Below, one piece after another: positions 32,854 through 41,730 of a stretch of 44,059 bases of DNA. The stretch's first letter is position 1; each line of letters starts with the position of its first letter. Source of the stretch: Acetobacter cerevisiae (GTDB taxonomy: Bacteria > Pseudomonadota > Alphaproteobacteria > Acetobacterales > Acetobacteraceae); assembly GCF_001580535.1 (NCBI RefSeq), contig NZ_LHZA01000135.1:1-44059 (forward strand), read 5' to 3'. The translations under genes were made by a program, and so were the position numbers. The notes under the pieces are model-generated. The model had not been told where the DNA came from. It saw only the letters and a program-made list of their open reading frames with translations, and searched no databases.

Positions 32854-34641
32854 TTACTGCGCACTCTCAGCAGCATAAGGCGAACGCCCGCCTGTCTGAA
32901 TAAAGTGATCAATCGCACCATCAAGCACCGGCAGCGGGACAGAGCCTGTTGCCAGAACGGCATCATGGAACGCACGCAGATCAAACGCTTTCCCCAGCGC
33001 CTTTTCCGCCCGCGCACGGTTGCGGCGAATATCGGATTCACCAAGGTAATAAGAAAGCGCCTGACCCGGCCATGCAATATACCGATCAACCTCGGTATCA
33101 ATCTCATGCTCGGACAATGCCGTATTTTCACGCAGATAAGCCCGCGCCTGCTCCCGGCTCCAGTGGAGGTGGTGCAGCCCGGTATCGACCACCAGACGCG
33201 CCGCACGCCAGGCCTGATAAGAGAGATAGCCGAACCGGTCATACGCCGTTTCGTAAATCCCCATTTCATTGCCAAGATATTCACAATAGAGCGCCCAGCC
33301 TTCCCCATAGGCTGAAATATAGTTGAACCGGCGGTAAGGCGGCACTGCCGGCTGCTCTTCCGCCAGAGACAACTGCAGGGAATGCCCGGGCGATGATTCA
33401 TGCAGCGTCAAAGCCGGCAACGCATAGAGCGGGCGCGATGGCAGGTCATACGTATTCACCAGATAGATGTGCGGGCCACCGCGCCCTGCCGTATAAACCG
33501 GGGCCACGTCTGCAGGAACGGGCTCAATGGTAAAGCGCCCACGCGGCAGGCGGCCAATGATATCCCCCACCTTGCCATCAACCCGCTTGGCCAGCCATGC
33601 GGCATCTTTCAACAATTCATCGCCCGTTTTAGGGTAGAATTGCGGGTCCGTGCGCAGGAACTTCAGAAAGGCAGGGAAGTCTCCTTTAAAATGGGTCTCA
33701 GCCATCACACCCAGCATCTGCTTGTGCAGGCCCGCAACTTCCCTGATTCCAATTTTGTGGATTTCATCCGGGCTCATATCCAGCGTGGTATATTCCCGGA
33801 TCTGAGAGCGGTAATAGGCCTTTCCATCCGGCTGATCCTCCGCCGCCAGTGAGGCACGGGCGTGCGGCAGATACTCATCCTTCATGAAGGCATAAAGCGT
33901 TTTATAAGCCGGGATCACCGTCTCCCGAATGGCGTTCAGGCCATCCTGCCGCAGGGCCGCCTGCGTTTTGGCGGGGATATCATCAGGGAAATGCTTGAAG
34001 GGAGGTGCAAATGCGCTGTCTTCCGGCGTAACAGACGCCATTTTTTCCAGATCCTGCAACCGTTGCTCCACAATCAGCTTCGGCTGCACAAAACCACGCG
34101 CTATCCCGGCTTTCATGGCGGCAATTTCGTCTGCAAAATATCGCCCCGTCTCATTCAGGCGGCTAATGTAATTGCGGTAATCCTGCTCCTTGAGGAACGG
34201 CGTATCGGACGGAGGCAGATCACTCCAGAAGCCAGAATCCGCATCAAACGGAATTTGCCAGACCTGCATTTTCTGGTCATCCAGCAAAACCGTAAGCTGC
34301 TGTTTGTAAACCGCGTAATTCACCTGATCCTGCGCAGAAAGGCTCTGCACGGGAATGGCATTTAGGTCCGCCAGCGCTTTACGCCACGTTTCCTGACGCA
34401 CCTGCTGTGTTGCCGGGTCCGCTTTGGGGAGATGGGCTGAGGGTTTTCCATCAGGCAAACTGCCCTGAAGGTACATACGCCATGCCCACTCGCGCTGATA
34501 AAGGTCCTGAAAGGCTTTGGTTGCAGAGGGATCAACCGCCGCCTGCGCGTGCGTAAGCGGGCCATAACTCAGCAAGGCTGCCGTAGCCATAAGAGCCAGA
34601 CGTCTGACAACAGAAACACAGCGCGTGGAATGAACCTGCAT
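32854..34641 (-). CDS. Exported DUF885 metallopeptidase 2
   Basis: This 595-residue paralogue of the gene at 24326 has a signal peptide (RRLALMATAALLSYGPLTHA then QAA) and a DUF885 domain. The metal site reads HESSPGHSLQLSLAEEQ (near residue 413), with Ser where peptidase 1 has the second His of GHH. YGEGWALYCEYLGNEMG and the EVDRYIAWPGQALSYYLGE block follow. It is thus an exported peptidase of unproven specificity. GAGAAGGG stands 10 bases before the ATG. It lies downstream of the deaminase gene on the same strand but past that gene's terminator, and has no operator copy of its own, so it may depend on read-through or on its own promoter. Confidence 0.9.
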   Translation of the reverse strand: MQVHSTRCVSVVRRLALMATAALLSYGPLTHAQAAVDPSATKAFQDLYQREWAWRMYLQGSLPDGKPSAHLPKADPATQQVRQETWRKALADLNAIPVQSLSAQDQVNYAVYKQQLTVLLDDQKMQVWQIPFDADSGFWSDLPPSDTPFLKEQDYRNYISRLNETGRYFADEIAAMKAGIARGFVQPKLIVEQRLQDLEKMASVTPEDSAFAPPFKHFPDDIPAKTQAALRQDGLNAIRETVIPAYKTLYAFMKDEYLPHARASLAAEDQPDGKAYYRSQIREYTTLDMSPDEIHKIGIREVAGLHKQMLGVMAETHFKGDFPAFLKFLRTDPQFYPKTGDELLKDAAWLAKRVDGKVGDIIGRLPRGRFTIEPVPADVAPVYTAGRGGPHIYLVNTYDLPSRPLYALPALTLHESSPGHSLQLSLAEEQPAVPPYRRFNYISAYGEGWALYCEYLGNEMGIYETAYDRFGYLSYQAWRAARLVVDTGLHHLHWSREQARAYLRENTALSEHEIDTEVDRYIAWPGQALSYYLGESDIRRNRARAEKALGKAFDLRAFHDAVLATGSVPLPVLDGAIDHFIQTGGRSPYAAESAQ

Positions 34642-34711
34642 GATGCAAAACCCTTCTCGTCAATTGTGGTAATCTAAGCGCGCAATCCGCACCCCGAAAA
34701 GCAGACAGGGC

Positions 34712-34744
34712 AAAAAAAACGGCCCCCTTTGCAGGGAGCCGTTT
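34712..34744 (-). terminator. Rho-independent terminator of the deaminase gene
   Basis: AAACGGC pairs with GCCGTTT, with an inner CCCT/AGGG pairing and a TTGC loop. On the minus strand a run of eight T follows. It lies 15 bases after the deaminase stop. Confidence 0.88.
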
Positions 34745-34759
34745 AAGAGGGAAGCCGGA

Positions 34760-35665
34760 TCAGCCGAGTTTCGGGCGGCTGGCGGCAGCGGCTTCCACCA
34801 TGCCAATCACCTGCTTGCGGCGCTCGCCTTCCAGCGGCAGACGCGGAGAGCGAACCAGTTCACTGCCACGGCCCATCACCTGCTCAGCCAGTTTGATGGA
34901 CTGCACCAGATCATGCGCGGCATCCAGATGCAGCAGCGGCATGAACCAGCGGTAAATGCGCAGAGCCGTTTCAATGTCGCCACGCTGCAGGGCTTCCACC
35001 AAAGCTACAGATTCCTGCGGGAAGGCGCTGGTCAGACCAGAAATCCAGCCTTTTGCCCCCAGTGTCAGGCCTTCAAACGCCACGTCATCCAGACCCGCCA
35101 TCATCAGGAAGCGGTCACCAAAGCGGTTCGGCACATCCGTATAACGGCGTGTGTCGGAAGAACTTTCCTTCAGACCGACAATCGTTTTGCAATCTTCCAG
35201 TTCAGCCAGAACATCCAGTTCCACATTTACGCGGTAGGAAGTCGGGTTGTTGTAGATGATGATTGGCAGGTCGGTCGCTTTGGAAATTTCGCGGAAATGC
35301 GCAACCAGTTCATGCGGCTTGGGCACATAGACCATTGCCGGCAGAACCATCAGCGCATCTGCACCGCTTTTTGCAGCCTGTTTGGCAAACGCTACAGCAC
35401 GCGGGGTTGTCATTTCAGACACACCGACAAACAGCGGCGCGCGCGTTCCGGCCACTTCCCGCGCGGCTTCCAGAATCTGCACTTTTTCTGCGGGTTCGAG
35501 CGAATTGTTTTCGCCACACGTCCCCATCATCACCAGACCATGCACACCGTCATTGATCAGCGCGTCAATAACCTTCTGCGTGCCTTTCAGGTCTACGGCC
35601 AGGTCTTCATTAAACTGAGTGGTAACTGCGGGAAAAACACCTTTCCACGTCATTTCCAGTGCCAT
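34760..35665 (-). CDS. lhpC: DHDPS-family deaminase, probable 1-pyrroline-4-hydroxy-2-carboxylate deaminase
   Basis: The 301-residue protein has the dihydrodipicolinate synthase/N-acetylneuraminate lyase fold: GVFPAVTTQFNEDLAVDL at the start, the MGTCGENNSLEP loop, the catalytic Tyr138 in IIIYNNPTSYRV and Schiff-base Lys166 in VGLKESSSD. In the hydroxyproline pathway this family member turns 1-pyrroline-4-hydroxy-2-carboxylate into 2-oxoglutarate semialdehyde with release of ammonia. Fold alone would allow other aldolase reactions; the assignment uses the context of epimerase, dehydrogenase and semialdehyde dehydrogenase. AAGGAGG 9 bases upstream fixes the start at 35665, not the longer frame to 35758. 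It is divergent from the M24 operon, with an operator copy 35 bases upstream. Confidence 0.9.
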   Translation of the reverse strand: MALEMTWKGVFPAVTTQFNEDLAVDLKGTQKVIDALINDGVHGLVMMGTCGENNSLEPAEKVQILEAAREVAGTRAPLFVGVSEMTTPRAVAFAKQAAKSGADALMVLPAMVYVPKPHELVAHFREISKATDLPIIIYNNPTSYRVNVELDVLAELEDCKTIVGLKESSSDTRRYTDVPNRFGDRFLMMAGLDDVAFEGLTLGAKGWISGLTSAFPQESVALVEALQRGDIETALRIYRWFMPLLHLDAAHDLVQSIKLAEQVMGRGSELVRSPRLPLEGERRKQVIGMVEAAAASRPKLG

Positions 35666-35696
35666 GCGTGAGCCTCCTTGCTCTGCTCTCGTTTCG

Positions 35697-35712
35697 TTTA
35701 TCGTATACGTAA
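35697..35712. promoter_or_regulatory. Operator copy C (deaminase side)
   Basis: TTTATCGTATACGTAA, core ATCGTATACGTA at 35700-35711. It lies about 32 bases upstream of the deaminase start and shares a 20-base stretch (TTCGTTTATCGTATACGTAA) with copy D, in the same orientation although the genes diverge. Confidence 0.85.
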
Positions 35713-35864
35713 CACCATCGTAGTGACCCGTAAAGCATCCTCCGCACGCTCTTCGCAAAAAAGCATTCGCCGCCCCTCACGCTTCATGCTTTTGCTGTTA
35801 TAAACTACAACAAACGCCTTACGACGCAGGCAGAATGAGCTGCTTGCTCACGATCCACAATTCG

Positions 35865-35880
35865 TTTATCGTATACGTAA
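35865..35880. promoter_or_regulatory. Operator copy D (M24 operon side)
   Basis: TTTATCGTATACGTAA, core at 35868-35879, 33 bases before the ATG of the first M24 peptidase. TTGCTC (about 35842-35847) and TATCGT, 17 bases apart, could be its promoter, with the -10 inside the operator, which fits repression. The centre is 168 bases from that of copy C. Confidence 0.85.
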
Positions 35881-35912
35881 TACCTGCCTTTTTGAGTCTG
35901 GAGCCGCCTTCC

Positions 35913-37070
35913 ATGAGCACCACCGCCCCTCTGCCTGCACCGCCTGCGCCCATCAGCAGCGCCGCCTTCACACAGCGTATCCGCTCGGTGCAGGCACAGC
36001 TGGAAAAAGCCGGGCTGGACGCGCTCGCCGTGAATGCCGGCAATAGCCTGCGCTATTTCACCGGCGTACCATGGGATGCGACGGAACGACTGGTAACACT
36101 CATCGTCCCCCGCACCGGCACGCCTGTTGTGGTCTGCCCGCATTTTGAAACAGGCTCTCTTAAAGCCTGCCTCCGCACGGACGTGGAAATTGCAACCTGG
36201 CAGGAAGATGAAAACCCCGCCCTGTGCGCTTTGGCTCCCTATGCCGCAGGGGCACGCATTGCGCTGGACCCGGACTTCAGCTTTGGGTTTGTCACGGCCA
36301 TGCGCAAAGCGCGCCCTGACCTTGTTCTGGAAGATGACGCCGGCCTGATTTCCAACATGCGGGCCTGCAAATCTCCCGAAGAAATAGCACTCATCACGCA
36401 CGCCATGGCCATCACGCTACAGGTTCATAAAGAGGCTTATGCGTTCCTGAAACCGGGCCTTCTGGCCAGTGAGATCCGCCGTTTTATTGATATGCGCCAC
36501 CGTGCACTGGGTGCAGATAATGGTTCCTATTTCTGTGCCGTGCAGTTTGGGCATGCAACCGCCTACCCGCATGGCATTCCCGGGGATCAGCTTCTGACGG
36601 AAAACGACCTCGTTCTGATTGATACCGGCTGTCGTCTGGATGGATATCATTCCGATATCACGCGCACCTATGCCTTCGGCCAGCCTGACCCGGAGCAGGC
36701 GCGGATCTGGGCCATTGAAAAAGAAGCCCAGTATGCGGCCTTCAACGCCGCCCAAATTGGCGCGCCCTGCCATGTGGTGGATGATGCCGCCCGTGCCGTG
36801 CTGGGACGCCACAACCTTGGCCCGGATTACAAGCTGCCCGGCCTGCCCCACCGCACAGGGCATGGTATCGGCCTGTCCATTCACGAGGCCCCGTATCTGG
36901 TGCGCGGCAACACCACACCGCTCAAAGCCGGGCATTGCATGTCCAACGAGCCGATGATCGTCATCCCCGATACATTTGGCATCCGTCTGGAAGACCATTT
37001 CTACATGACGGACGACGGCCCGCGCTGGTTTACCGAACCCGCCCACAGCTTTACCGCCCCGTTCAACTGA
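35913..37070 (+). CDS. M24 family Xaa-Pro peptidase (prolidase-like)
   Basis: The 385-residue cytoplasmic protein has a creatinase-like N-terminal domain (AVNAGNSLRYFTGVPWDATER) and a pita-bread metallopeptidase domain. All five metal ligands are visible: Asp237 (LIDTGC), Asp248 (YHSDITRTY), His317 (HRTGHGIGLSIHE), Glu346 (SNEPMI) and Glu360 (IRLEDHF). M24 enzymes cut Xaa-Pro and some cut Xaa-Hyp bonds, which would release free hydroxyproline. The start at 35913 was chosen because it follows the operator and has a weak GGAG; the longer frame to 35835 reads through the operator. It is first in a five-gene operon with gaps of 30 bases or less before the permease. Confidence 0.92.
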   Translation: MSTTAPLPAPPAPISSAAFTQRIRSVQAQLEKAGLDALAVNAGNSLRYFTGVPWDATERLVTLIVPRTGTPVVVCPHFETGSLKACLRTDVEIATWQEDENPALCALAPYAAGARIALDPDFSFGFVTAMRKARPDLVLEDDAGLISNMRACKSPEEIALITHAMAITLQVHKEAYAFLKPGLLASEIRRFIDMRHRALGADNGSYFCAVQFGHATAYPHGIPGDQLLTENDLVLIDTGCRLDGYHSDITRTYAFGQPDPEQARIWAIEKEAQYAAFNAAQIGAPCHVVDDAARAVLGRHNLGPDYKLPGLPHRTGHGIGLSIHEAPYLVRGNTTPLKAGHCMSNEPMIVIPDTFGIRLEDHFYMTDDGPRWFTEPAHSFTAPFN

Positions 37071-37100
37071 ATATCTGATCAAGAAAGACGGACATCTCTC

Positions 37101-38867
37101 ATGCCCTCTCCCTCCCCCTCAGAGCGCCTGACGGCCCTTCGATCTGCTCTGTCCGGCCTTGGTGTAGACGGGTTCTTCCTGCCCCGAGGCGATGAACATC
37201 TTGGCGAATACGTGCCTGCCTGCGCTGAACGACTGGCCTGGCTGACCGGCTTTACCGGCAGCGCCGGCCTCGCGCTGGTTCTGCCGGACACAGCCGCCGT
37301 ATTTTCTGATGGGCGCTATCAGGTGCAGATGCGCCAGCAGGTGGACACGTCCCTCTGGCCTGTTGAGCATATGTATGAAACGCCCCCGCCTCTGTGGCTG
37401 GCCAAACATGCGCGCGGGAAAGCCATTGGGTATGACCCGCGCAGCGTGAGCGTTCGGGATATTGAGGCGCTGGAACAGGCCGGATGCCATATGGTCGCCC
37501 TCCCTTGCAATCCCGTCGATGGCATCTGGGCCGATCGACCCAAAGCGCCAGCCTCACCGGTCTGCATTCAGCCTCTGACACTCACGGGACGTGAAAATAG
37601 CGCAAAAATTCAGGATATTGCGGACACCCTGCGTCAAGCCGGACAGGATGCCGTCATTCTGCCTGACCCGACCAGCATTGCATGGCTTTTGAATATTCGT
37701 GGGCGAGACCTGCCCTTTTTGCCGGTCGCCCTCTGTTTTGCCATCCTGCATGCCGATGCCACGGTTGATCTGTTTATTAATATCGACCGCATTGATGATG
37801 CGGTGCGCAGCCACCTCGGCACCTCCGTCCGTGTCCATATGCCTGCGGACATGGAGCCGGTTTTGCAAACCATGCACGGAAAAACCGTGCGGCTGGACCC
37901 GGCCCGCTGCCCGATCTGGTTTGCAAGCACCCTTAAAGACGTAAAAGCCACACTGGCGGAAGACACAGACCCGTGCCTCATGCCCCGCGCCTGTAAAACC
38001 CCGGCGGAACTGGACAGCATGCGCCGCGCCCACCTGCTGGACGGCATTGCCCTGACCCGTTTCCTTTGCTGGGTGGAAACGCATGGCGTCGGCAAAACCG
38101 AGGCCGCCATCGCGGACCATCTTCTGACCCTACGCCGCGAGGCGGAAACCTGTATCGGCCCAAGTTTTCACACCATTGCAGGCTCTGGCCCGAACGCCGC
38201 CATCATGCACTACGCCCCCACGGCGGAGCAGTGCAGCCTGGTAAAGGCCGACGCCTTTCTACTGGTTGATAGCGGCGGCCAATATACCTGCGCCACCACC
38301 GACGTAACCCGGACTGTCTGGCTGGGTGCAGGCTCTCCGCCCGATAACTGGAAAAAGCAGTATACCTGCGTGCTTCAGGGGCTGATCGCGCTGGATCAGG
38401 CCGTCTTCCCGGCAGGCACGCATGGTTACCGGCTGGACCCTCTGGCCCGGCTGGCTTTGTGGAAAGAAGGACTGGATTTTGACCACGGCGCAGGGCACGG
38501 CGTCGGCAGTTGCCTGTCCGTGCATGAATGGCCGCTCGGCTTCACCCGCCGCCCCGTGCTGGACCCGCTCCATGAGCATATGGTGATGACGAACGAACCG
38601 GGCTTCTACGCCCCCGGCTCTCACGGCATGCGGCTGGAAAACCAGATGGAAACCTGCCTGGCCTACAAAACCGAAACAGGCGACTACCTCCGCTTTAAAA
38701 CGCTCACGCTGGCCCCCATTGATACGCGCGGCATCATTGTAGACCGCCTGACAGAGACGGAGCGCGACTGGCTGAACAGCTACCATGCCCGCGTGCTGGA
38801 GCAGATTGGCCCCCATCTGCCCCCGGAGGAGCGCGACTGGCTGCAATGCGCCTGTGCGGCGCTGTGA
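37101..38867 (+). CDS. Aminopeptidase P family protein (M24B)
   Basis: This 588-residue protein matches the long, three-domain aminopeptidase P layout: two creatinase-like N-terminal domains (LGVDGFFLPRGDEHLGEYVPA and SIAWLLNIRGRDLPFLPVAL), then the catalytic domain with Asp390 (LVDSGGQY), Asp401 (TDVTRTV), His466 (GAGHGVGSCLSVHEWP), Glu499 (MTNEPGFY) and Glu513 (RLENQME) as metal ligands. It removes N-terminal residues from Xaa-Pro peptides in the cytoplasm; Xaa-Hyp activity is inferred from the cluster. It begins 30 bases after the first M24 gene, and its stop overlaps the next gene. Confidence 0.94.
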   Translation: MPSPSPSERLTALRSALSGLGVDGFFLPRGDEHLGEYVPACAERLAWLTGFTGSAGLALVLPDTAAVFSDGRYQVQMRQQVDTSLWPVEHMYETPPPLWLAKHARGKAIGYDPRSVSVRDIEALEQAGCHMVALPCNPVDGIWADRPKAPASPVCIQPLTLTGRENSAKIQDIADTLRQAGQDAVILPDPTSIAWLLNIRGRDLPFLPVALCFAILHADATVDLFINIDRIDDAVRSHLGTSVRVHMPADMEPVLQTMHGKTVRLDPARCPIWFASTLKDVKATLAEDTDPCLMPRACKTPAELDSMRRAHLLDGIALTRFLCWVETHGVGKTEAAIADHLLTLRREAETCIGPSFHTIAGSGPNAAIMHYAPTAEQCSLVKADAFLLVDSGGQYTCATTDVTRTVWLGAGSPPDNWKKQYTCVLQGLIALDQAVFPAGTHGYRLDPLARLALWKEGLDFDHGAGHGVGSCLSVHEWPLGFTRRPVLDPLHEHMVMTNEPGFYAPGSHGMRLENQMETCLAYKTETGDYLRFKTLTLAPIDTRGIIVDRLTETERDWLNSYHARVLEQIGPHLPPEERDWLQCACAAL

Positions 38868-40117
38868 CAGCTCTGCTTCCTCCTCCTCGCTCCGTCCTTG
38901 TGCTGGGTGGCGGCATTATTGCACGCACCTGCGCCCTGCGCCTTCAGGAACAGGGGTGTGCCGTCACGCTGGTTGCTGAGCCCGACACGGCCCCGCCATC
39001 ATGGGGCAACGCCGGACATATTGCGACGGAGCAGGTGCAGGTTCTGGCACGCTTTGCCACGGTCACCCGTGTGCTGTCTGACCACTTCCCGCGCGGCCCT
39101 GTGGCGCTGGACTGGGGCTCTGCTCCCACGTGGCTCCCCTGGTCTTTCCGCTTTCTACGCGCCTGTCTGCCGGGCTCTGTGCGCCGGGGCGATGCCGCCT
39201 TGCGTGGCCTGATGCTCAACGCGCTGCCTGCATGGGAAAAACTCGCCCAAACACTAGAAAGACCAGACCTTCTGGACCTGCGCGGTGTGGTCAAACTGTG
39301 GGAAGGCTCAGACGCAGAGCAGAAGGCCACAAATGCGCTACAGGCCGACCATGGCCCTGCAACCACCACGCCGATGGGTGCCGCACAGATTGCTGCGTTC
39401 AATCAGGCCCTCGTCACCCCGGTCAAAGCCGGCGTGCATTTTGCAGGTACCGCCCACATCACCAACCCGCGTGACGTTCTGGATACGCTTCTGGCGCGAT
39501 TTGTTTCCGCCGGAGGCACGCATCTTGCGGCCCGTGCGGTGAAGATCTCCCCTGAGGCAGACACCGTCCGGGTGAGCACCACGCAAGGAGATCTCACCGC
39601 AGACCGCGTTGTCGTGGCCTGTGGCTTACGTTCCGGGGCTTTATTGCCAGACGTCGCCGTGCCGCTGGTGGCGGAACGCGGCTACCATGTGGAGTGGAAC
39701 CACGGCGGCCAGTGGACGCTGCCGAATGCAGTTTTTGAAGACCGCGCTGTGGTCGTCACCCGCTTTGGCAGCCGCCTGCGTGCCACATCCTTTGTTGAGT
39801 TCACGCGGGATGCCTCCGCGCCAGACCCGCGCAAGTGGGAACGGCTGGAAGCCCATGTGCGCGCATTGGGCTTACCCGTCGCCTCTCCCTTTGCCCGTTG
39901 GCATGGCTCCCGCCCCACCCTGCCGGATTACCTGCCTGCTCTGGGCTCGTTCCGCCATGCGCCGCGCATTGTTGCGGCCTATGGGCACAACCATCTGGGC
40001 CTGACCCTCGGGCCTGTCACCGCGGACGTGCTGAGCGCGCATATCCTGCGTGGCGCCCCCCTCCCTACAGCTTTCAGCCCGGACAGGTTCAGCCTGCGCT
40101 CCGGCTTTTCGAACTAA
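38846..40117 (+). CDS. FAD-dependent D-amino acid dehydrogenase, probable D-hydroxyproline dehydrogenase
   Basis: The 423-residue protein has a DadA-like fold: an FAD-binding Rossmann motif SVLVLGGGIIARTCALRL near the start, SWGNAGHIATEQVQ typical of DadA, a central substrate domain, and GHNHLGLTLGPVTADVLS near the C-terminus. It should oxidise cis-4-hydroxy-D-proline to 1-pyrroline-4-hydroxy-2-carboxylate, passing electrons to a quinone. Some bacteria use a multi-subunit enzyme for this step; here it is a single chain, as in the HypO type. Start is uncertain: ATG 38846 (22-base overlap, GGAGGAG 15 bases upstream) or GTG 38864 (GTGA overlap). Either way it is coupled to the aminopeptidase P gene. 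Confidence 0.87.
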   Translation: MRLCGAVTALLPPPRSVLVLGGGIIARTCALRLQEQGCAVTLVAEPDTAPPSWGNAGHIATEQVQVLARFATVTRVLSDHFPRGPVALDWGSAPTWLPWSFRFLRACLPGSVRRGDAALRGLMLNALPAWEKLAQTLERPDLLDLRGVVKLWEGSDAEQKATNALQADHGPATTTPMGAAQIAAFNQALVTPVKAGVHFAGTAHITNPRDVLDTLLARFVSAGGTHLAARAVKISPEADTVRVSTTQGDLTADRVVVACGLRSGALLPDVAVPLVAERGYHVEWNHGGQWTLPNAVFEDRAVVVTRFGSRLRATSFVEFTRDASAPDPRKWERLEAHVRALGLPVASPFARWHGSRPTLPDYLPALGSFRHAPRIVAAYGHNHLGLTLGPVTADVLSAHILRGAPLPTAFSPDRFSLRSGFSN

Positions 40118-40126
40118 GGAAACCTC

Positions 40127-41686
40127 ATGACTTTAACAGGCGCTCTTCTGATCGGACAGAACACGGTCACTCGTCCCGAAACCTTTCAGGCCCTCGATGC
40201 GACCACGGGTGAGACACTGGACACAGCGTTCTCCTGCGCAACAGCCGACGATGTCCGCACGGCCTGCACTCTGGCTGACGAAGCCTTTGACACCTTCCGC
40301 GCCACCACGCCGGAAGCCCGTGCGCAGTTTCTGGACTGCATTGCGGATGAAATTGAAGCCATTGGTCAGCCCCTGCTGGACCGTGCCCACGCAGAAACAG
40401 GCCTGCCCCTGCCGCGCCTGACAGGTGAGCGGGGCCGCACCATGGGCCAGCTCCGCATGTTTGCGCGGGAACTGCGGGCTGGGCGTTGCCTTGATGCCCG
40501 TATTGACGAAGCCCTGCCTGACCGCAAACCCATGCCCCGCGCAGACCTGCGCCAGATCCGTATTGGTGTTGGCCCGGTTGCTGTATTCGGAGCCAGTAAC
40601 TTCCCGCTGGCCTTCTCCGTCGCCGGGGGCGATACCGCCTCCGCTTTTGCGGCGGGCTGCCCGGTAGTCGTCAAGGCGCATCCGGCCCACCCCGGCACCA
40701 GTGAACTGGTTGGCCGCGCCATTCAGTCCGCCGTGAAGAAATGTGGCCTGCCGGAAGGCACATTCTCCCTCGTCGGTGGCCCGGATTATGCCTTGGGAGC
40801 CGAACTGGTCAAACACCCGGCCATTATGGCGGTCGGTTATACTGGCTCCCGCGCGGGCGGCCTTGCTCTCAGCCAGATTGCAGCGGGCCGCCCGGTCCCG
40901 GTGCCGGTTTATGCGGAAATGAGCAGCATCAACCCCGTCTATCTGCTACCGGATGCCCTGAAGAACAGCGCCGAGAGCCTTGGCGCGGCCTTCATCACCT
41001 CCCTCACCATGGGTGCCGGGCAGTTCTGCACCAATCCGGGTCTCATTCTGGCCCTGAGCGGCCCGGATCTGGAGCGTTTCTGCCAGAGCGTGCAGGAAGC
41101 TCTTAAAACCGCCCCAGCCCCCACCATGCTCACCCAGTCCATCCATGCCTCTTACGATGCAGGCGTGGAAAAACTGGCCGGGCGTCCGGGTGTGTCTCTG
41201 CTGGGCCGTGGGCCGAAGGGCGATGCCTCCAGCTGTCAGGCTGCCGTGTTCACCACGGACGCCGAAAGCTTCATGCAGGACCCGATCATGCAGCATGAGA
41301 TTTTTGGCTCCTGCTCCCTGATTGTAGCCTGTCCGGATCTGGACAGGCTGCTTGCCCTGACGCGCAGCCTTGAAGGCCAGCTGACAGGCACGCTGCATCT
41401 GGAAGACGGTGATATTGCCGTCGCCCAGACGCTGATACCGGTTCTGGAACGCAAGGTTGGCCGCATTCTCGCCAACGCCTGGCCGACGGGTGTGGAAGTT
41501 TGTGCCGCTATGGTGCATGGCGGCCCCTTCCCGGCCACAACGGACCCGCGCAGCACATCCGTCGGCACTGCGGCCATTGAGCGCTTCCTGCGCCCGGTGT
41601 GCTATCAGGACCTGCCTGATGCCCTTCTCCCCGCCGGCCTGCGCAGCACCAATCCCCTCGGCCTGCCGCGCCAGACCGACCAATAA
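40127..41686 (+). CDS. 2-oxoglutarate semialdehyde (2,5-dioxovalerate) dehydrogenase
   Basis: This 519-residue aldehyde dehydrogenase has the NAD(P) segment (GPVAVFGASNFPLAFSVAGGD), YTGSRAGGLALS, the general base Glu264 in VYAEMSSINP, and the catalytic Cys301 in GAGQFCTNPGL. These variants (AEMSSINP, GQFCTNPG) are those of the 2-oxoglutarate semialdehyde dehydrogenases of sugar-acid and hydroxyproline pathways. It would oxidise the semialdehyde to 2-oxoglutarate, which enters the TCA cycle, and so completes the pathway. AAGGAAAC precedes the ATG, and the gap to the previous gene is 9 bases. Confidence 0.93.
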   Translation: MTLTGALLIGQNTVTRPETFQALDATTGETLDTAFSCATADDVRTACTLADEAFDTFRATTPEARAQFLDCIADEIEAIGQPLLDRAHAETGLPLPRLTGERGRTMGQLRMFARELRAGRCLDARIDEALPDRKPMPRADLRQIRIGVGPVAVFGASNFPLAFSVAGGDTASAFAAGCPVVVKAHPAHPGTSELVGRAIQSAVKKCGLPEGTFSLVGGPDYALGAELVKHPAIMAVGYTGSRAGGLALSQIAAGRPVPVPVYAEMSSINPVYLLPDALKNSAESLGAAFITSLTMGAGQFCTNPGLILALSGPDLERFCQSVQEALKTAPAPTMLTQSIHASYDAGVEKLAGRPGVSLLGRGPKGDASSCQAAVFTTDAESFMQDPIMQHEIFGSCSLIVACPDLDRLLALTRSLEGQLTGTLHLEDGDIAVAQTLIPVLERKVGRILANAWPTGVEVCAAMVHGGPFPATTDPRSTSVGTAAIERFLRPVCYQDLPDALLPAGLRSTNPLGLPRQTDQ

Positions 41687-41730
41687 AGCCCTCTAACAGC
41701 CAGCCCTTCGACTGATGACAGGAGCCGTTC

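Noticed and set aside
35666-35758. Longer start for the deaminase
   Set aside because: It covers operator copy C; AAGGAGG places the start at 35665.
35835-35912. Longer start for the first M24 peptidase
   Set aside because: The extra codons read through the operator and promoter; the ATG at 35913 is consistent with family length.
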